Below are positions 48,764 through 52,436 of a DNA stretch of 52,436 nucleotides, in pieces. The notes under the pieces are model-generated. The model made no database searches. It was given only the letters and a program-made list of their open reading frames with translations, and had not been told where the DNA came from. How positions within the stretch are numbered: the stretch's first letter is position 1; every line of letters begins with the position of its first letter. A program made the position numbers and the translations under genes. This DNA comes from Planctomycetota bacterium. Its GTDB lineage: Bacteria > Planctomycetota > Planctomycetia > Gemmatales > Gemmataceae. The stretch is taken from assembly GCA_016873095.1 (NCBI GenBank), contig VGYC01000026.1, positions 1 through 52,436 on the forward strand, written 5' to 3'.

Positions 48764-50074
48764 ATGGATATACGATTGTGCCTGATCGTCGCCGGGTTCT
48801 TGCTGGCGGCCGTCGCGGGTGACGTCAGCGCGGTGCTGCGCGCCTTCCTGTCCACCTTTGCCGACGAGAAGTTCGTCGTGCCCATCTGCTCGGCCATGGG
48901 TTTCGCCTACGTGCTGCGCTTCACCGGCTGCGATCAGCATCTCGTGCAGCTGCTCGTGAAGCCGTTGCGGCGCTGCCGCAGTCTCTTGATTCCCGGTACG
49001 GTGGCGGTCGGCTTCCTCGTCAACATGCCGGTGGTGAGCCAGACGAGCACGGCGGTCACGATCGGCTCGGTAGTCATCCCGGTCCTGCAGGCGGCCCGCG
49101 TGCCGCCGGTCACCATCGGCTCGGCGCTGTTACTGGGCTCGTCCATCGGCGGCGAGTTGCTCAACCAGGGAGCTCCCGAGTTGCGGACCACCGTCACCGA
49201 AAGCCAGAAAGCGGCGGAGAGCGTGAAGATGGACGCCGCCGAGTTCACCGGCGCCCAGTGCGTCCGGCGGATCCTGCCGCTCAATCTGCTGGGGCTGGTG
49301 GTGGCCACCGCGGTGTTCTGGTGGCTCAGCCGCCGCGACCGGATGCCGCTCGAGCCGGACAGTGAAGAGGGCGCCAGTCGAGCCGAGGGCGAGCCATTTC
49401 GCGTGAATTATCTTCGCGCCTTCGTGCCGCTGATCCCGCTCATTCTCCTGTACGCAGCGGCGCCGCCTCTGGAGTTGATCCAGGTGGACCGCGAATGGCT
49501 GGTCGATCCACGGCGGGCGGATGCCGCGGGGTTATTCGGCAGCCGTCTGGTGGGCACGGCCATGCTGATCGGCGTACTGGCGGCGGCACTGGCAACGCCA
49601 GCCTGCATACCGGGCAGCGTCCGCGCCTTTTTCGAAGGGGCAGGCTACGGCTTCACGCACATCATCTCGTTGATCGTGGCGGCGAGTTGCTTCGGCGCGG
49701 GCATCAAGGAGATCGGCGTGGCGGATCTGCTGGGCGAGTTGCTTCGCTTGGCGCCTGGGTTGCTGCTGCCGCTCGCGGGGCTGTTGCCGCTGGCGTTTGC
49801 AGTTCTGTGCGGCTCGGGCATGGCGGCGACGCAGAGCCTGTTCGGATTTTTCGCGGGCCCGGCGCTGGCCGCCGGCGCGGACCCTTTGCAGGTCGGCGCG
49901 GTGGTGTCGCTGGCGGCCGCCGCCGGCCGGACAATGTCGCCGGTCTCCGCCGTCTGCCTGATGTGCGCCGAGTTGACGGACACCAGGCCGTTGCAACTCG
50001 CGCGGCGCGTGGCGCTGCCGCTGCTGTGCAGCGTGATCTCGATTGTGATCGCTGCGATGATTTTCGGGCCGTAG
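48764..50074 (+). CDS. DcuC family C4-dicarboxylate carrier
   Basis: 436 residues with about ten to twelve hydrophobic segments (for example LIVAGFLLAAVAG, IPGTVAVGFLVNMPVVSQ, VTIGSVVIPVLQAA, LIPLILLYAAAPPLEL, IISLIVAASCFGAGI, LLLPLAGLLPLAFAVLCG, LPLLCSVISIVIAAMIFG). The stretch SALLLGSSIGGELLNQGAPELRT resembles the conserved region of DcuC-type carriers, which exchange succinate, fumarate and related acids. The assignment rests on overall pattern; another ion transporter superfamily member is possible. Starts 14 bases after the lipoprotein gene. Confidence 0.68.
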   Translation: MDIRLCLIVAGFLLAAVAGDVSAVLRAFLSTFADEKFVVPICSAMGFAYVLRFTGCDQHLVQLLVKPLRRCRSLLIPGTVAVGFLVNMPVVSQTSTAVTIGSVVIPVLQAARVPPVTIGSALLLGSSIGGELLNQGAPELRTTVTESQKAAESVKMDAAEFTGAQCVRRILPLNLLGLVVATAVFWWLSRRDRMPLEPDSEEGASRAEGEPFRVNYLRAFVPLIPLILLYAAAPPLELIQVDREWLVDPRRADAAGLFGSRLVGTAMLIGVLAAALATPACIPGSVRAFFEGAGYGFTHIISLIVAASCFGAGIKEIGVADLLGELLRLAPGLLLPLAGLLPLAFAVLCGSGMAATQSLFGFFAGPALAAGADPLQVGAVVSLAAAAGRTMSPVSAVCLMCAELTDTRPLQLARRVALPLLCSVISIVIAAMIFGP

Positions 50075-50122
50075 GGACATGGATGCGGAGGTCTCAGGAG
50101 AGCCGCCGCTTCGCATGGCCTG

Positions 50123-50734
50123 TCACTTTCCCTTGGCCCTGACATGCAGCAGGATAATGGGCGTGCATGGTCCGGGCCGGCCGGCGCGGATGTCGGCGGC
50201 CCAGGCACGGCTGACAACGATGCCGTAGGTTCCGGGGCGGATTTCCGGATTGATCGTCAGCGGCAGCATTACCTGGTTTTGATCCGGCTTGAGCGCCAGC
50301 GGCGTGCGCCAGCCGGTGCCGGCTGCCAGCGTCGGCCCGTCCACCGAGATGCTAATGTCGCGCTTCAGGTCGGCACGGCGATGGACCGTCACCGGGATGT
50401 TGATGGTCCCGCCAATCGTGCTGGTGAATTCCTTCGCCGTGGTCTCGAGCCGGCAATCGAGCGGCTCGGCGACGACGGCGCGTGACTGCGTGCTGAAGCG
50501 CAGATGCATCCGGTCGTTGTGGGCGCTGCCGAACAGCGTCAACGGCTGGGCAATCCGCTCGATGAGTCTGGCTTCCTGCCTGGCGCGGCCGACGACGGTG
50601 AAATTCGCCATGTCGCCGACCTTGGCGTCGGCCGGGGCGGTGATGGTCAGCAACGGCTGCGGCTGCGTCGGCGGCCGGTAGATGCCGTAGTATGAGGGCG
50701 ACACAAAGGTCGTGCTCCCCTTCCAACCGGGGGC
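50123..50734 (-). pseudogene. C-terminal part of a frameshifted PPC-type exported protein
   Basis: This stretch continues the protein of the next entry in another frame. It starts GWKGSTTFVSPSYYGIYRPP, and its domain order matches the missing end of planctomycete PPC proteins: a beta-rich segment (LLTITAPADAKVGD, FTVVGRARQEARLIERIAQPLTLFG), then SISVDGPTLAAG, LKPDQNQVMLPLTINPEIRPGTYGIVVSRAWAADIR, ending ILLHVRAKGK. Read alone it has no start codon or signal, so it should not be taken as a free gene. The break is a homopolymer (see findings). Confidence 0.72.
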
Positions 50735-52218
50735 AGTCCTTCCACCTTCAGCTCGATCTCGGCGTCGAGGTTGCCCCAGTGGTGCAACTGCACAACGAAG
50801 GCCGCCGTGCTGCCGGGCCCCCAGATCGGGCCGGCGTCCGGCCACTGGTAGAGCATGAAGTCCGGCCGCAACGGCTCGGCCGTCAGCCTGTAGATGGCCG
50901 ACGGCCCGCCCGTGCCGTTCTGATCGCTGATGCGAATCAGGTACTTGCCGTCCTTCGGCGCGGTGAACGGCAGCCAGCTATCGGCAGACTTGAAGTCGTG
51001 GGCACACTGGCCGGCGAACAGCGTGCCGTCGTCATCCTCGGCCAGCTTCTTGCCGGCCTCGTCAAAGACCTCGATCAACGTATCCACCGGCGAGCGCAGA
51101 TGGCGCTGGGCCGTCGTGGACAGCAGCATGCCCTCGCCCTTCTTCAAGGTGACGCGAAACCAGTCGGCGTCCCCAGGCCTGTCGAAGCGCGCGTTGACGG
51201 TGACGGGCATGGTCAGCGACATGGCCTGGGCCGCGTCGTTGTTCGGTTCGCTCTCGATCAGTTCGGGAAACTCGCCGCGGATGAACGGCAATTCCCGGCC
51301 GTCGGACAGCGGGTCATCGAACCCTACCGATATCCATGGAGTGATGCCATCGCTCGGCACGGAGATCGACCGCCGCGTTCGCGGTGCGATATGCGGGCCG
51401 GTGTACTCGACGGCCAGCTTTTGTCCGCGCTGGCCTCCCGGCGGGAAGACCAGCGTGGGATAGGGGACCTCGCCGACAGTCAGCCGATAGACGGCGCTCT
51501 TCGATCCCTTGCCGGCGAGGGCCTGCACGCGCAGGGTGTACTTGCCGTCCGCCTTGACGGCGTACTCCAGCAACGGATCGAGCCCGAGGTTATCGTCCGC
51601 GGCGGCCAGTACCTTGCCCTTGTCGTCGAGCAGTTCCAGGCCGGTGTCGAGGAAGCCGCCGCCGCCGGCGGGATTGCGCATGCGCGAGTCCATGCCGTGG
51701 GCGTGGATGGCGGCGACCAGCCGTTGTCCAGCCCTGGCCTGGAAGCGAAAGCAATCGACATCGAAGTCCGGATCGAGCCGGCCGTTGATGACGGCCGGCA
51801 GCACGACATCCTGGGGCCTGGCCGGCAGGTTGTTGGGTTCCTTCTCGATGATCTCGGGCAGCCGGCTGACGAAGAACAGGCGACAGTTGGTGAGTCCGCT
51901 GCCGACGCCGCGCAGGCGGACCAGCCGAACGCCGGGCGCCGCATCCTTGGAGATCGCGAAGGTCGCCGTGGCCGCGATGGGGCTGATGACCTTGACATTG
52001 CTCGCGGAAAGTCCCGGCGGTCCTTCGATGAGGACCTCCTTCGCTCCCGTCATCCCCGGCATGCCGCCGAACTCGACCTCGACGGATTGCCCCTGCCGGC
52101 CGCCGGCCGGATAGATGTAGTACATCGTCGAATCCGGCTGCCGCAGGGTCTGGGCCTTCGAACACAACGGCAACGACAGGGCAGCCAGCAAAATCGCCAA
52201 TCGACGAAACGATGACAT
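50647..52218 (-). CDS. PPC-domain exported protein, N-terminal part (frameshifted at about 50730)
   Basis: The N-terminal 496 or so residues of a planctomycete exported protein. A signal peptide (LAILLAALSLPLCSKA) is followed by Ig-like and PPC-type domains: TMYYIYPAGGRQGQSVEVEFGG, VRLRGVGSGLTNCRLFFVS, PEIIEKEPNNLPARPQDV, LDPDFDVDCFRFQARAGQRL, LLDDKGKVLAAADDNLGLDPLLEY, then a second set with ELIESEPNNDAAQAMSL, GDADWFRVTLKKGEG and GKYLIRISDQNGTGG. The last residues after VEGLPP are out of frame. PPC domains occur in exported proteins and may bind glycans or assist folding; function unknown. The intact full gene would be about 700 residues and run to 50123. Confidence 0.82.
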   Translation of the reverse strand: MSSFRRLAILLAALSLPLCSKAQTLRQPDSTMYYIYPAGGRQGQSVEVEFGGMPGMTGAKEVLIEGPPGLSASNVKVISPIAATATFAISKDAAPGVRLVRLRGVGSGLTNCRLFFVSRLPEIIEKEPNNLPARPQDVVLPAVINGRLDPDFDVDCFRFQARAGQRLVAAIHAHGMDSRMRNPAGGGGFLDTGLELLDDKGKVLAAADDNLGLDPLLEYAVKADGKYTLRVQALAGKGSKSAVYRLTVGEVPYPTLVFPPGGQRGQKLAVEYTGPHIAPRTRRSISVPSDGITPWISVGFDDPLSDGRELPFIRGEFPELIESEPNNDAAQAMSLTMPVTVNARFDRPGDADWFRVTLKKGEGMLLSTTAQRHLRSPVDTLIEVFDEAGKKLAEDDDGTLFAGQCAHDFKSADSWLPFTAPKDGKYLIRISDQNGTGGPSAIYRLTAEPLRPDFMLYQWPDAGPIWGPGSTAAFVVQLHHWGNLDAEIELKVEGLPPVGRGARPLCRPHTTASTGRRRSRSRC

Positions 52219-52343
52219 GGCAAATCCTCTTCGCTAGGGGCTCCGAGGCTGTCCGCAAAGGGGGCCGGGCGTCAAGGCGCGAATCGAGGCTCACTGGCGC
52301 TCACCTGTGTATGGCCCGTCGCAATAAATCTGCAACATCTCTA

Positions 52344-52375
52344 TTGACACATAGAGCCTGTCTATTGTCTAGTTT
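52344..52375 (+). promoter_or_regulatory. promoter/operator candidate near the right edge
   Basis: TTGACA (52344-52349) and TAGTTT (52370-52375) are 20 bases apart, with ATAGA/TCTAT (52351-52355, 52361-52365) as a dyad between them, the layout of MerR-type promoters with a long spacer. Direct repeats CTATTGAC and CTATTGTC (52341 and 52362) lie 21 bases apart. A shorter pairing with TATTGT (52363-52368) is too close for a normal promoter. The surrounding stretch is AT-rich compared with the rest. Confidence 0.35.
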
Positions 52376-52381
52376 GCGGTT

Positions 52382-52436
52382 ATGGAAAGCAGTAACCAAG
52401 GAAGGTACTCGACCCTTGATGTACGGGTGCGAGCTG
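52382..52436 (+). CDS. gene start truncated at the window edge
   Basis: Only 18 codons are visible (beginning MESSNQGRYSTLDVRVRA). The frame is open to the end of the window. RYSTLDVRVRA might be the first helix of a MerR-type winged helix domain, but this is a guess. No clear Shine-Dalgarno is seen. Confidence 0.35.
   Translation, partial: MESSNQGRYSTLDVRVRA

Noticed and set aside
50692-52215. 507-codon frame opposite the PPC protein.
   Set aside because: Antisense shadow of conserved EPNN and DxDWF type segments on the minus strand.

Overview
The window looks like chromosomal DNA from a GC-rich member of the Planctomycetota, most like the Gemmatales/Gemmataceae (inference, no search run). 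The reasons are a DUF1559 pilin-like protein with a small lipoprotein partner, a planctomycete-type cytochrome c fused to a WD40 propeller, a TIGR03000-like domain, PPC-type exported domains, an LEVLEDRLAP-type cell-surface N-terminus, two Ser/Thr kinases, a squalene-hopene-type cyclase and a lipid A gene (lpxB). No rRNA, tRNA, CRISPR array, transposase or prophage was seen.

Layout. 0-3.7 kb: a YbjQ-like protein, a TPR protein and mutL. 3.9-5.3 kb: two tandem paralogous exported proteins, each with an in-frame UGA at codon 57 in a C-x-x-UGA motif, followed by a candidate SECIS hairpin. I read both as selenoproteins of a thioredoxin-like kind. 5.4-6.9 kb: DUF1559 protein and lipoprotein. 6.9-17.9 kb: a methyltransferase, ribD, a TolB-like propeller, a class II terpene cyclase, a cytochrome c-WD40 protein, two translationally coupled aspartic protease-PDZ proteins, lpxB and ruvC. 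18.1-25.7 kb: a long minus-strand housekeeping run, tpiA, rplY, pth, rpsF, ssb, rplI, dnaB, ispF, cysS, with palindromic repeats in two of its gaps. 25.8-36.5 kb: two Ser/Thr kinases, rplU, a toroid protein, fabH, a nucleotidyltransferase, a CtaG/polyferredoxin fusion and an RTX-like surface protein. 36.8-42.7 kb: uvrB, a Cys-rich exported protein, inositol-3-phosphate synthase and a toroid-DUF362 fusion. 42.9-52.4 kb: a 1560-residue CHAT-like/STAND NTPase/WD40 protein, an exported methyltransferase, a DcuC-like carrier, a PPC protein broken by a frameshift, and the first codons of a gene cut by the window edge.

How the genes work together. The 18-26 kb block groups translation (L25, peptidyl-tRNA hydrolase, S6, L9, CysRS) with replication (SSB, DnaB); S18 is missing from its usual place between ssb and rplI. 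mutL, ruvC and uvrB cover DNA repair. lpxB, fabH, ispF and the cyclase serve lipid A, fatty acid and isoprenoid/hopanoid synthesis. The CtaG/polyferredoxin fusion suggests that copper reduction and delivery to a terminal oxidase are joined in one membrane protein.

The strongest candidate for something undescribed is the pair of CxxU proteins. UGA is an ordinary stop for other genes here (for example mutL), so the recoding must be local. The second most interesting are the CtaG/polyferredoxin fusion and the CHAT-STAND-WD40 protein, whose expected catalytic His is absent.
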